Shown here piece after piece: positions 21,711 through 33,665 of a stretch of 64,000 nt of DNA. How positions within the stretch are numbered: position 1 is the first letter of the stretch; each line of letters opens with the position of its first letter. The notes under the pieces are model-generated. The model was not told the origin of the DNA. It saw only the letters and a list, made by a program, of their open reading frames with translations, and searched no databases. The position numbers were made by a program, and so were the translations under genes. The stretch covers positions 15,098,589-15,162,588 of the forward strand of contig NC_056052.1 in assembly GCF_004379255.2 (NCBI RefSeq). Reading direction: 5' to 3'. This DNA comes from Salvia splendens (taxonomy: Eukaryota; Streptophyta; Magnoliopsida; Lamiales; Lamiaceae).

Positions 21711-22624
21711 GGGAGAGGGTCTCGTTGTAATCAACACTTTCTTTTTGGGTGTACCCATTAGCCACTAGTCTTGCTTTAAAGACTTTAACTCGTCCATCGG
21801 GTCCATGTTTACGTTTGTATATCCACTTGCTCCCAATGACATTACAGCCTTCGGGTAGGACAGACATATCGTAGACGTCTTTGTCTATCATTGATTGTAG
21901 TTCCGAATCCATTGCTTTTACCCATTCACAATGATCGACATCCGCTTGCGCTTCTGCAAAATTCCAGGGATCTAATACATTAATGTCTGAAGAGTGATCC
22001 ATAAATTCTCCCAAACCAATGTATCGATCGAGCTCATGAGAGACCCTCCCACTGCGACGCGGCACTAAAACATTAGGAGTAGAAGTTGAAATTTCGGGAA
22101 TTGTTTGTATACTAGGTAATTGTTCTTGGTTAATGGAACTTGTGACAGAAGTTAGCTCGTCAAGAGCCACTTCACTCCTGGGTTTATGATTCATTACAAA
22201 GTCTTCCTCTAAGAATGTCGCGTGAGTACTCACGATAGCTTTCTTATCTCGGAGACTATAGAATTCATAGGCTATCGAACCTTTGGGATAACCAATAAAC
22301 AAACATACCTCTGTCATTGATTCTAGATTAGTTAGATCCTTTTCCAATACATGAGCTGGACACCCCCGTATCTTGAGATGTTCTAGATTGGGCTTGCGTC
22401 CATTCCACAACTCATATGGAGTAGTAGGAACATATTTTGATGGTAAATTGTCTAAAATATGGATTGTAGAAAGCAAGGCATGTCCCCAAAACGAAATAGG
22501 TAGCCGTGCATAACTCATCATCGATCGGACTACGTTCAACCAGGTACTCGCCCCTGCTTTCAGATCGCATGCTTTTGATACGTTTTCCATGATGTGTCTC
22601 CGTGATAAGGCTAATTTCATGCAT
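21711..22624 (-). pseudogene. Copia integrase-RT fragment, inverted
   Basis: The minus strand encodes the integrase C-terminal half, the linker and the RT start, closely matching 44110-45100 of the Copia element at 25150-47963. Recognisable parts are VRSMMSYARLPISFWGHALL, the GRVSHELDRYIGLGE linker and GSKWIYKRKHGPDGRVKVFK. About 110 bases that include the catalytic integrase Glu are deleted between the upstream GGEYL equivalent and VRSMM. This copy keeps Trp where the plus-strand element has a stop at 44889. It ends inside RT after a DETLSP-like motif, head to head with the gag-start fragment at 21620-21710. Confidence 0.85.
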
Positions 22625-24140
22625 CGGTTATGGGGTTAAATTCAACAATTTGCGGGGTCTAACACACCTTTTAAGCCAGGTGTGTATAAGAAATCGCCAG
22701 GTCCAGGAAGAAAGGAAGATAATCACCTGGCGAAGGAAATTGGCGAGAAAGTGAGCAGAATGAAGAGAAATTGCCAGACGGAGGAGATCATTAGCTGGAG
22801 GGCAGAACGGAGAATTCAAGAAAAAGCTTCTAGAAGATCGCCTCCACGTCTAAAAAAGAGAGAGAGCACACAACATACAGAGGGGAGAATTTTAGAAAAG
22901 GAGAATTTTAAAAAGAGTGAATTTTAGAAAGAGAGAATTTTAGGAGAAGATATATTTTTAGCTTTGAGCTCACTTTCACACTTCTACACACACACTTGGG
23001 TTGATCGGGAATCTATAGGGTTAGGTTCATTTTTAGTTGGCTATTGTGTACCACCGTCCTCGTGTAGGGCGAAGAAACAATTTATCCGCTTTCATTTCAT
23101 TTTTCTGTTAAGAATTCTACCGAGTCTTCGCTGTTCGAAGCTCGGCTTTGGTTATTTGTTGAACCTTGCTTATCTATCTATGGAATTTCTATTTTCTGTC
23201 ATGATGATGTTGATTTTGAGTTTTGATGATGTTTGATTTTGAGTTTGGAGTTGTTTACTTGAATGGATGCTTTTCGCAGTTGATCTGGTGAATTGGAATT
23301 GAATCGTGGTTGGATTGTTGTTGATCGGAGAGGATTTATTAAATCAGAGTTCATGGAGTTGTTTTTTATCGTAGTTGGGTTCGGATTGATTGGATCCGGA
23401 GTGGATTAAGTGTTCCACGTGTGGATCTGAACAGAGTTAGTTGATTTTGCATGAATTTGATGACTCGTTTCGGTGTTTCTGTTTACTTCGTCTAGTAGAA
23501 GTAGATCTGTTCGGTTTCCGATTAATCGCCAGTTTCCGACGTCCGAATTATTATGTTCTGTTTGAATCTGGGTTATTATGTTGTTTTCTCCATTTTCGAG
23601 CTTGAATCAGGTGACGAGATGCAGAACGTTGTTGGTTAAATTCATAGTTAATTATTTGCACCTTTTCATCCGTACTTTACTGTTTTCGGGAAATGGTCCC
23701 CACTGCATGTTTGATTCCTGTTTAGCTAGATTAGGTAGCGGTTTGATAGGTCGAGGATGTTTGTTGAGATATTGAAGTTAAGATGATGTTCCATGCTTGC
23801 AGGATATTCTCTGTTTCCTAGGTCTAGTGTCACCCAATTTTCATTCCCCTGCCTAGTTATAATTTTCTCAACCCCAAAATTGCGTGGCAACAGCCAACCC
23901 CCTTTTCAGAGTCTTTTAAATGCATTCTTACGCTTCTGTCTTAGTGGGATCGATCCCTACTTCCATGTACTAATTCATAGTATATAGGGTTGAGGGTTTT
24001 GAATGCGGAATTTGTGTGTCCGACGACCGAGACTTCCAGGATCCTCTGAGTTCCTAGACCTTGAGATCTAGCGGATTCTCTGGGTTTGAGAAGCTTGACC
24101 TAGCAAAAAAGCACACACAGTTCCTGACCAAACAGTTTCA
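22625..24140 (+). repeat. Athila-like LTR, ends at a primer binding site
   Basis: The right end is firm: TTTCA at 24136-24140 is followed by AA and the primer binding site. Near the end, GTGGGATCGATCCCTACTTC (about 23946) matches the solo LTR at 11240-12486. A TATA-like AGATATATTTTTA near 22940 precedes a TC-rich leader. The left boundary is uncertain because the sequence adjoins inverted Copia material. Small ORFs inside have no recognisable domain. Confidence 0.6.
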
Positions 24141-24142
24141 AA

Positions 24143-24160
24143 TGACGCCGTTGCCGGGGA
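24143..24160 (+). other. Athila-type primer binding site
   Basis: TGACGCCGTTGCCGGGGA differs by one base from the TGGCGCCGTTGCCGGGGA site at 31018 and occupies the same place relative to LTR and gag. Confidence 0.8.
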
Positions 24161-24240
24161 TGGATGGCGTAGTTTATGATTGTGTTTAGAGATTTTGGCG
24201 TATATAGTTTCGATTTATCCTTTTTCTCGATTTTCAGTTT

Positions 24241-25073
24241 ATGAGCAGAGGCTCACGGTTTGGACACTGGAGTAACTCCTCTGGGTGGAGGAATGATCGG
24301 TTTATTTGGTAGGTCAAGGAGATAGCATTTACGGTCACCACAAGATCGGGGTTAACCACGGGAGATCCATTTCCGTTTGGTTCAGGAAGTGACGAGGAGT
24401 GGAGTTCTTCAGGAAGGAAGGATCCTGAGTCGTCTTCGCAAACAGATACAAGGAGAAAGAGATTAGAGACATGGCCCGGGTAGACGATCCAGATCCTGAG
24501 ATCGGTTTGCTCACTGCCCATCTTGATGGTGAGCCCCAGGCTATAGTCACGAATCAGCGTCAGAGGGCCATCGACATTAAGACAAATGTGCTAGGCATTC
24601 TACCGACGTTCTCTGGGCGTAGGAACGAGTGTCCATATGAGTTCCTAAATGAGTTTAGCAAGCAGTGCAGTATTCAGAAAAGGCCCAACGATGCAACGGA
24701 GGAAGATTATCGCCTACGTGCAATTCCATTCTCCTTGAAGGGAGAGGCCAACACATGGTTTCTGAGGCTGCCTCAGGATTCCATCCGTACCTGGAGAGAT
24801 TTCGAGTTGGAGTTTCTGGATTATTTTTTCCCTTCAAACAAGACAAACGCCCTCAAGAAGGAAATCGTGGAGTGAAAGCAGGAGTACGATGAATCTCTGA
24901 GTCAATATTGGTCGCGATTCAAGGGATTGTTAGATGCTTTCCCAAATCATAGAATGATCGAGGCAGAAATTTACTATCTGTTTTATTAAGGAGCAACCCC
25001 TGAATCAAAGGATCTGATGAATTCCTCGAGCGGGGGAAATTTTACAAAGAACAATGGAAGTGAAGCGATAGAG
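24241..25073 (+). pseudogene. Athila-like gag with capsid domain, truncated
   Basis: A short open stretch starts at an ATG at 24241. The main frame runs from 24471 with a Retrotrans_gag capsid domain: FSLKGEANTWFLRLPQDSIR, then FELEFLDYFFPSNKTNALKK, then YDESLSQYWSRFKGLLDAFP. Stops at 24873 and 24987 break it. It ends in NSSSGGNFTKNN, the same sequence where the gag of the 29538 Athila element resumes (NSSSGGSFT), so this copy shows the capsid part which that element lacks. At about 25074 it is replaced by the 3' end of a Copia element; the rest of gag and all of pol are missing. Confidence 0.8.
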
Positions 25074-25149
25074 ACTTGTATAAGTGGGGGATCTGATGTG
25101 CACTACCATTTTGTATACTCGAAAGCTGTTTTGAGTATAAGTGGGAGAT
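25074..25149 (+). other. Copia 3' terminal internal sequence and polypurine tract
   Basis: GTGCACTACCATTTTGTATA and the following bases match 46450-46501. AAGTGGGAGAT directly precedes the LTR start. It is the tail of a Copia internal region, yet what precedes it is Athila gag. Confidence 0.75.
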
Positions 25150-26570
25150 TGTTAGGGTTTTGTATACTAGAAATCACCTTTCGAGTGATTGCATACTGTA
25201 AAACTCTAATGGTCATTTTCCAATAAATGCAACAGATTATTTTTATCATAATGTTGTTATGTTTTACATTTAATGGTTGTTTATTGCATATTTAAATGTA
25301 TGAGCAAACGTAACAAAGTCTAAGTCTTTGTTTTAGTAGACCGGTTGTGGGCGTCGTCCAATTTAAGGTAACACGGTCAGTTCTAAACAAAGAAAAATAA
25401 GAATTTCACAACCTAGATAGGCCTAGACTACCTATCGCGAAAGGTTGCAACGTCAGTCTGATTATTTCTAAACCTTATTGAAATAAGATGACGTTGGTGT
25501 GGTATAGCACTGAATGGATCTAACAGCAAGACGAGTCTTTATGCTATCTACTGAAAGACGAGGTCTTGATAATTAATTTCTTAATCAATGTACGTTAGCA
25601 TTGAGCATACGATATTGAGTATCCACTACTTTGACTTACCAAAGGTTCGCGTTTTTCGTAAACCAATGATCCAGGTATATTGGGTAGTGGTGATCATTAT
25701 CTAGAGGTGCTAGGATTGCTATTATGTTGAAACGTACGCGAGGAGAGTCTCGTTTGATAACATCCACAAGAGGAGCTCGAAACGAGGTTTTATTATTCGG
25801 AACCTAGCTAGTTGGAGTTTGATTACTCTATGAATAATAAATAAGAGTTTCTTGCTGAGTCCACTCTTGGAGAATAATGGATGTTTCTATCTTAAGCACG
25901 GAAAATAAATTGAACGCGAATAAATGAAACCCCGAATACTTGTAATTTCGGATTTGGAAATGCAGTGCAATATTACTTCTGTAGTGGCTGCTTGTAATAT
26001 TCCAATATAAGCTTATATTAAATTATGGGTTCAATTTAATTAGTAAAAAGCTAATTGGGTGAGGCCTGATCTAAATTCTTCCTTAGATCCCTGGCTGGGC
26101 CCAATATGTGACTTATATAAATAGGAGAATAAAGGAGACATAAAATACACTTTTGAATACACAAAATTTTCGTCCCCCTCTCGAAAGAGAGAGCTCGAAA
26201 TTTGAGCTTCCTCCGTGAGCAGTTTCTGTCTTCCATTATTCGAGTCCTAGTACGTTGGTGAGATTTTCCCACACAAATATCAGCGTATAGTCCGGAACAC
26301 CAGTCAGAAGATCGAGGTCTTGTATTGAAGATTTTCACGTGGAGACGGAGCAAGCCATCATCGATTCTTGATTGAATCTACGAGGTAAACTGGCTATTTC
26401 CGTAGTAAGCATGTTTTAGGGATTTTATATGCTAAAGCATGTTTTAGTTCAAGTTATGAGCATGATACATGTGAAAATTGCGCGAATAGAATTTGTCAAA
26501 ATAATCTGCTAAATAGATCAAATTCATGTGATCGGATATTGAACGCACGCTTCCGCTGCCCACCCCTTCA
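25150..26570 (+). repeat. Copia left LTR (1421 bp)
   Basis: It runs TGTTAGGGTTTTG...CCCCTTCA and is matched by 46502-47963. The two are clearly diverged: several substitutions in the first 100 bases, and an about 40-base ATTAATTAATTAA-containing segment present only in the right copy near 47225. It has a polypurine tract on its left and a primer binding site on its right. Confidence 0.9.
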
Positions 26571-26572
26571 AT

Positions 26573-26585
26573 TGGTATCAGAGCC
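26573..26585 (+). other. Copia primer binding site, initiator tRNA-Met type
   Basis: TGGTATCAGAGCC lies two bases after the LTR end. Confidence 0.9.
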
Positions 26586-28576
26586 AGGTTTTGGCTCTGA
26601 TTATTTGGATTTAAATTTCGCGAAATTCATGTATGCATGTGCTATTTGATTGCGAAGCATGTTCTTGGTGTTTTTGTTTAATTTTATGCATAATGAACTC
26701 AAGAACTATCGAATCAAAGAACTTGAATTGCTTGAACGCACCACGTGCGATCGAGGTAGGGATGTCGAGACAGTGGGAGCCGGGAGCCGTGATCACGGGG
26801 CGACGTGCAGACGAGTGGGGCTCGTGCGCGCTGCCGGCCGAGACCACACGCCCCAGACGCAACCCGGGTCGAGATCAATGAGGTGGTGCCACACGCGGAG
26901 TGGTGGTTCGTCCAAGAACCACCGAGACACCGCGTGACACCAGGCCAATCCCTAGGTGGAAGGACCGAGACGGGCTCCGAGCCGCTAGCCGAGACGGACG
27001 CGCGGTATCACACACCGTGTGCCGAGGCAGTGGGAGCATCATGGCTTGGACAGGCCGCGACGGGCGACGAGCCACTGGCCGAGAGGAGCCACGCCACCGC
27101 GCAAGCTTCTGGCCGAAGACCGCGTCACCCGATGTGCCGAGACGGCCGAGGAGCATAGGCACCCGACGGTCGACACGATCGAGACGGGCGCTCGCAGCTG
27201 GCCGAGACGCGACAACACCTGAAGGCTCGACGGGCCGAGACGCTGGCGCGCCACCTGCGCGCCGGTGGCCGAGACGCTGCGTGCGTCGTGTTCCGACGAC
27301 GAACTCGTTGGATATTCGTCGTTCATCGTTCGTGTGAATCTGGTGCGATGAGATAACGATGAATGATTATTTTAATGATTATTTGATTATTTTATTAAAA
27401 GATATCATTAAAATATTATTATTTAATAGAAATAAAATCTTTTTGGAAGATTTGTCTAGATTTTAGGAATATTTTTATTATTATCTATATCTATGGAAAT
27501 AAATAATATTTTTATTCCTAGATGATATAGATGAGAATAATTTAATAGTTTCCTAATATTTATCTAGATTTAAGGAATATTTTTATTATTATCTATATCT
27601 ATGAAAATAAATAATGATTATTTTATTCCTAGATGATAGGTATGAGAATAATTTAATAGGTTCCTAAAATTTTATATATCTAAGATCCTAATAAGGATAG
27701 ATATGTATGAATACATTAAATAATAAAATATCTCTTCCTAATCTTGAACAAGGAAATAATTTGAATTTATTTTTCATGTCTTATTAAGGATTAAATAATT
27801 TGTTTATTTTAGATATACCCTATAGTAGACATGAATAAGAATTAAATTCTAGAACAACAATTTCCTACAGGAAGATAACAACATTAATCTAAAGATTTAA
27901 TTATCCAGTAGATTAAATACCAACAGAATTTAATTAAGCCTTAAACTGCCTCAAGGCTAAGGATAATTAAAGTAAAACCATAACCCAAAATATCTAAGCT
28001 ATAATTACGAACTCAACGTTTGTATATGGTCTCCATCAATTGGTCTGCAATTTATGAAGCCTTTTTCTAATATTATCGCCACCTGCTCTGCGGGGACAAT
28101 AATCCTAAGTAAATAGCAAGTTCATGAGGGCGGATTTCTCAAATATAAATAGTATGAACTAGAATGTAGTTTCCAATATTATCGTCACCTGCTCTGTGGG
28201 GACAATAATCCTAAGAAACTGCGAGATTCAGAAGTTCACACAGGATTTATGAGATAGCTTGATCTTGTTAGCAGCACATGAGCATTGTTATGAGAGTGTG
28301 TTGTAGAAATGAGACTCTGTAATGCTAAAGAGATGGTTATGCTTAGGCAACATTAGGCGGCCATGCCACTCTGTGGTCTCTGGACTATTCGTCGTTGTTG
28401 TGACCAGTAAAATTGTAAGATTTTAATGCGTATTGACTTCCTCTGGAGGGTACAAAATTTTTATTTTGCAGTTGTAAGATTTTGAAAAGTTTTATGGTTA
28501 ATCTAATCAAACTTATTACATAAGTTTATGACAATAGTAAAATATTCTGATTTGAAGTGCAAATCAAATCGTCAAT
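26586..28576 (+). other. Copia 5' leader, about 2 kb
   Basis: It is non-coding and collinear with the minus-strand leader at 6296-8726. It has a GC-rich block with about ten variants of GGCCGAGACG (26830-27280), an AT-rich block with ATTCCTAGATGATAG-type degenerate repeats (27360-27720), and a doubled motif at 28069-28110 and 28175-28216. Overlapping Arg-rich ORFs at 26650-27337 are compositional and are not called as genes. Confidence 0.75.
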
Positions 28577-29537
28577 ATGTCGTTTAATCCTCTTTCCGCA
28601 ATTCTCAAAGAAAATAAACTCGAGGGCCAAAATTACATAGAATGGAAACAAAATTTGGACATCGTTCTCATAGCAGATGAGTACATCTTTGTGCTCACTA
28701 CCCCGCGACCTCCAGTGCCGCCGGGTAACGCTGCGGCAGGAGTCAGAGATGCACACAGACGGTGGCATAAGGCGAATGAGATGGCTAAGTGCTACATGTT
28801 GGCTTCTATGTCTTTGGTACTCAAGCATCAGCATTCAGCCATGGAAACAGCCGCCGAGATTATGCAGAATCTCAAAGATATTTTTGGTACTCAGAACGGC
28901 TAAATCTCAAGCCTTTCGGAGTATCATGTCGAAGACAATGAATGAAGGCTCATCTGTGAGGGATCACGTCCTCGAGATGATGGGCCACCTCAACCAAATT
29001 GAGGTCTTAGGAGGGACCATCGATCCCGAGTCACAGGTGACTATCATCCTTCAAAGTCTTCCCCCTAGCTTCCAACAGTTCAAGCTCAACTTCGAGATGA
29101 ACAAAAGGAATTACACCTAGGCAGAGCTGTTGACTGAACTTCAGTCGGCAGAGGACCTTATGGTCCAAGCTATGGCTGCCATGATGATTTCGGCGCCTCG
29201 TTCCTCTGGCTTAAAGCCTAGCAAAGGAAAAAGGCAGGCACCGAACTCAGGACTGGCCAAGATAGCTAAGGGAAAGAAGAAGAAGAGGGCTAACAAGAAG
29301 CCCACGGGGAAGTGTTTCAAGTGTGGAGAGAAGGGGCATTGGAAGCCAGACTGTCCTAAACGGGGCAAGGCTACAGGTATGCACCAGGCTCTAGTTGTCG
29401 AGTCTTGTTTAACTTTGACATCAATTTGAACTTGGGTTATTGACACAGGAGCCACTGATCATATTTGTTTTGATCCTAACTTAATGCAGGTGACAAGACG
29501 GCTACATGATCGTGAAATCGAAGTCCAGCTGGGCGAT
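28577..29537 (+). pseudogene. Copia Gag and protease start, frameshifted
   Basis: Gag starts with MSFNPLSAILKENK at 28577 and carries a UBN2-type capsid (residues about 1-190). The frame shifts by one near 28895 and a stop falls at 29118. The nucleocapsid zinc knuckle CFKCGEKGHWKPDC (CCHC) lies at about 29311-29352 after a Lys-rich stretch. Another stop at 29427 precedes the protease, whose WVIDTGATDH motif at 29433-29462 keeps the catalytic DTG. The protein is then cut after the codons for QLGD by the Athila insertion at 29538; the same frame resumes at 43437. A working copy would make virus-like-particle protein and its protease. Confidence 0.85.
29533..29537 (+). repeat. Target duplication GCGAT, left copy
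   Basis: GCGAT here and at 43432-43436 flank the Athila element exactly. Removing the element and one copy restores the Copia reading frame, which confirms both ends. Confidence 0.95.
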
Positions 29538-31015
29538 TGATAAGTCGTATTCTAGGCCTTGGTTACGGGTCAGTATGATGTGCTTAATTGATTATATTTG
29601 CAAAACAGTTGTTTAAAGTGTGCAGGTTAAGCATTCTAGCCAGTAGGGAAGTTTCGGAATGTTCAGGTGAAGGAGGCGCCAGCATGATCTCATACTGATC
29701 AGTATTCGTGCTAAAACGGCTTGAGATGGAGAAGACGGATAGCTGGGACGGATTACCCACAATTAAGGGCAAAGAAGTCAAATTGCAACGAGGATTTACC
29801 CTAAAATCAAGGGTAGCCTCCCTATAAAAGGAAGCCAAATTGGAGAGAGAGATATACACATTCACTCATTCACCACCATCTTTAGGTAGAAAGTTTTCTC
29901 GGTAGTTTCAGTCTTTCAGCCGTGTCCCGCTTCTTGCCTCGCCGTAGCCATGATCACTTGACGTTCAGATGTTCCCAGAATTCCAGTCATCGTCCATTCC
30001 AGCCAGCAAGATCGTAGTTTAGAGTCTCATCGCCCGGAGTAGCAAAACACTTTTACATTGCTTTCGTAGTTTTAAATTTCTCACTCTCCTTACGTTGGAT
30101 CTTGTTTTCCTTTGGATATTTTCTACTTTTGAAGTACTTTGTTGAAGATCCGAACGTGTTTATGCTATGAAGTTGATTTCCGTTTCGTTTATTGTGGTGT
30201 TTCTTTATTCCCTTGCCTAGTTAGCTTAGATCTAAAGTTTCTCGGTGTTTAAAGTGCTGAATCTCTCAATTCCGTTTACGTAACAAATTTCTTTAGGATA
30301 GATAAACAAGTACTGTTTGATCGGAAAGTAGATCGTTGCATGCAAAGCTTAGTTTTAATTTCTGAATCATTTTTTCATGTTGACCAGTATGCAGAAGTCC
30401 AGTTTCAGTGTTTGATTTCAGATTTGATTTTTTAGTTTTGGATCTGTGTTTGTGAGTTGTTAATCTGAGTTTTCCGTGTTGAATCTGGAATTGTTATCTG
30501 AATTTTGGAAGTGTTTGTTGAAGAAGATGATGTCTATTTCAATTGGAGGGGACCACTTACTTTTCGAGATGCTTTTGCTTTTGTCCTTCACTTTTAGTTA
30601 AGCCCTGTCAGCCTAGTCATCAAACTTCCACTACACTCTGAATATTCTGTTTAGCCCAAAATAGAAACCCGTACCTTCCAAATATTTTCTGTTACAAAAT
30701 TGTCTCCCCATTCCACGTACACAGTTACATTCCAAATGTTTTCCTTACCGTCTGACCAGTAGAACACCTCCTTTAAGTTCTAGCCTAGGTAGAAACTCAA
30801 CCCAAGCGTGGTAGCTAACCAAATCTTCCAATTGTCACCGCGATAGTTTAAGAACGCACCATCTCTGTGGGATTCGACCCTTACCACCACTATACTGATC
30901 AGTAGAAGTGGGTTGAGGAATCTTTGAAACCAAGGTCTAGGTTAGTTAGGATCTCTATCCTGATCAGTAGGATATATCCTTGCTTGAACGACACCTACGC
31001 ACCCAGGTCCTTTCA
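29538..31015 (+). repeat. Athila 5' LTR (1478 bp)
   Basis: It runs TGATAAGTCG...GGTCCTTTCA. A TATA box (TATAAAAG) lies at 29823-29830 and is followed by a TC-rich leader. Palindromes ATACTGATCAGTAT (29692-29705) and TACTGATCAGTA (30893-30904) stand out. A 93-codon ORF on the minus strand (29584-29865) recurs in the 3' LTR and has no recognisable domain. Confidence 0.95.
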
Positions 31016-31017
31016 AA

Positions 31018-31035
31018 TGGCGCCGTTGCCGGGGA
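31018..31035 (+). other. Athila-type primer binding site
   Basis: TGGCGCCGTTGCCGGGGA begins two bases after the LTR. In Athila elements this type is usually assigned to tRNA-Asp. Confidence 0.9.
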
Positions 31036-31148
31036 TGGATAGCGTTATTTGCAATTACTGTGAGTGATACTTCGGTGTATATATTGTGCATAACCTTTCT
31101 TTTTTTCTTTTCTTTTCAGTTTATGAGAAGCAGTTCGGCTCCTGACCA

Positions 31149-33665
31149 GTGGAGGCCGAAGATACTTCAGCGAGGATCGATACTCGTAACCACTCGATCC
31201 GGGCATCATGTCCCAACCATCGCATGGCGGACATTGAAGTGCATCATACTTTCTACGAAGGTATGAACGCGGTAACCAAGGATCTAGCAAATTCATCGTC
31301 AGGAGGAAGCTTCACACAATTACGGGTCAGCGAAGCGAAGAGAGTCCTAAGGAAGCTACTGAATGCGAAGAAAGAGTATGACCATTCAAGGGAAGGATAC
31401 AACCGAGAGCGGGCTGCTGTTGTCTCGTCTACTGATCAGGAAAATAAACTGGAGCATAAAATGGACTTGAAGATGGATGAGCTGAAGAAGTCACTTCTGA
31501 GTGCGATCGAGAAAAGCACCCCACCACCTCCCCCAGCTGGGAATTACAAAGGTGCAGAACAGGGAAATCAAGGACCGAACTATGAACAGCCTAGTGACTA
31601 CGTGAATATGGAACAGGTCAATGCTGCGGGGTACTTCAATTCCAGTGGGCATTGGATTCAGGGTAGACAACGGGATGCACCATGGAGGGATCATCCAAAC
31701 TTTCGATGGGGAGACGGGGGCCAAAATCAGAACCAAGGACAGAACCAGTATAACCCCAATCCAAACCAAAACCCTAACCGTGGACTAGCAAACCCAGACT
31801 ACCAGCCCAACTGGTCAGGAAGAAACCAACAAACCCAAAATCAAAGCCCACAAAGCCAAAACCCGAATCCTGTTTATGTACCACCCCACTAGAGAAACTT
31901 CCACAGTTTCCAAAATCAGCCAAATCATGCACCCCAACACCATCAGAACCAAAATCAGTTTCAAGACCAGCACCAGAATCAATATCCACAAGATCAGTAC
32001 GTCCCTCCTGCCCAGTATAACCAATACCCGCCTAATCAAGGCCAGCAAAACTTTCAGAACTATCAACACCAAGGGCCGAATCATTTCCAAAATCCGAACA
32101 GGCCAAGGAGGTCTGTTGAGGACATGATGGGTGAAATGCTAGCGTCACAACAGAGCATCAAAGGAGACTTGCAATCCCATAACGAGGTCGTGCAGGGGAT
32201 GCAAAATGCCCAGAAAGAACATAAGGCGAACATGGATATGATGAATAGGCAGTTAGCCCAACTGGCCAGTTCGGTGGGGGATTTGAAGGGAAATGCAGGT
32301 AAACTCCCATCTACAGTCCAAATGCCCGACAAGGCAAATGTGAGTAAGGTTACGTTGCAGACCGGAACTACTTATGACGCGCCTCAACCCAAACGACCTA
32401 GTGGAGGATCTAACGGAACGAAGATAGGAGGCGATACCGTTTCAGCGGAAGAACTAGGGAGGCCTATGCCTCAGATGCAGGATCCATTCTTCTTGGATGC
32501 TACACCAATTGTAGGAGATGAACCCGAAACCCTACTGACCAGGAAGGAACCTCATCGAGAGGAAGAGCCCAGAATGGAAGCCCAGACTCAGGAACTACCC
32601 CGGAAAGACTCCAAGAAGGTTGCTAAGGGACAAGTAGATGAGAAAAAAGGGGAGAAACCATTCCCATTCCGATTTGTTACAAAGAGGAAGAAAGAGAACC
32701 AGGTTGACTATTTGTCGATTTTTGGGAAGTTGGATGTCACCATACCATTTCTCCAAGCCGTGAAACTACCCCCTCTTGGGAAATTCATAAAGGACTTCAT
32801 AGCCGGGAGAGCCCAGAAAGATGGCAAGATTATGGTGGAAGGGATAGCGTCAGCAATAGTGCAAGAGACGTTACCACCCAAGAGAGCCGACCCAGGTATG
32901 TTTACCTTACCAATAACTGTTGGAGATGTGAAGGTCGAACATGCAATGTGTGATTTGGGGGCGTCTATAAATGTCATGCCATTGTCTATCTATAACCGGT
33001 TGAAGGGAGTGAGGCTGTCAAGTACTAGAGTATTGATCCAACTGGCTGATAGGTCGTGCATAAGTCCGGAGGGAGTTTTAGAGAATGTATTAGTTAGAGT
33101 GCATGATTTTACATACCCTGCTGATTTTTATGTGATCAAAATGAGTGAGCATGAAGCGAGGGAGTCTAGTGGAGTCTTGTTAGGAAGACCATTTTTGAGA
33201 ACGGCCAAGACGATCGTGGATATGGCTGAGGGGACTATTTGCATTGATTTTCATGGGGAGAAGTTTACCTTTGATATAAATGATGCCATGAAGAAACCTA
33301 TTGATTCTGAAAATCTATGCTATGTTGATGTGATTGACCCTTTAGTCCAAGATTTTCTTGAGACCGAACTATTGCAGGAGAAACTCCAGGCTTTAGATGT
33401 TTATGAACAGGCTGACGTAGAAGCTGCTGCATGGTGTGATCTGATCAGTAGCCAGGGGTTGACCGATGAAGAAATTGAAGGAGCAATCAAGGATTTTTGT
33501 CAAAAGTCGGAGTTCATAGGAGCCGCAGGGGCTCAGCTACCAGTCAGTATAGAAGAACCATCAGAAGGAGATTTAGAAAAAGGGGAAGAGTCCGAGAAAA
33601 ACCCCCTAACCGAAGACACACTTCCACCCCAAGTTGAGCTGAAGAAGTTACCCTCGAATTTGTAG
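31149..33665 (+). pseudogene. Athila Gag-protease with capsid deletion and a TAG stop
   Basis: One frame runs from 31149 to the TAG at 33663, broken once by TAG at 31890-31892. It begins abruptly near the end of a Retrotrans_gag capsid (PNHRMADIEVHHTFYEGM, NSSSGGSFTQL), so the capsid seen in the relative at 24471-25062 is missing; the deletion joint lies near 31200. A Pro-rich stretch is followed by a long Asn/Gln-rich, low-complexity region (31680-32100). An aspartic protease follows with AMCDLGASINVMPLS at about 32940-32990; DLG in place of DTG is common in Athila. It is followed in the same frame by Pol. Confidence 0.9.

Noticed and set aside
26611..27337. Overlapping Arg-rich ORFs on both strands as a possible gene
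   Set aside because: They follow the repeated GGCCGAGACG string in a Copia leader, overlap in several frames and show no domain.
29584..29865. 93-codon minus-strand ORF, repeated at 42000-42281
   Set aside because: It is inside the Athila LTR and its near-identity only reflects the LTR pair; no recognisable domain or start context.
32708..32977. Minus-strand ORF opposite the Athila protease
   Set aside because: It is a shadow of a well-supported plus-strand coding region.
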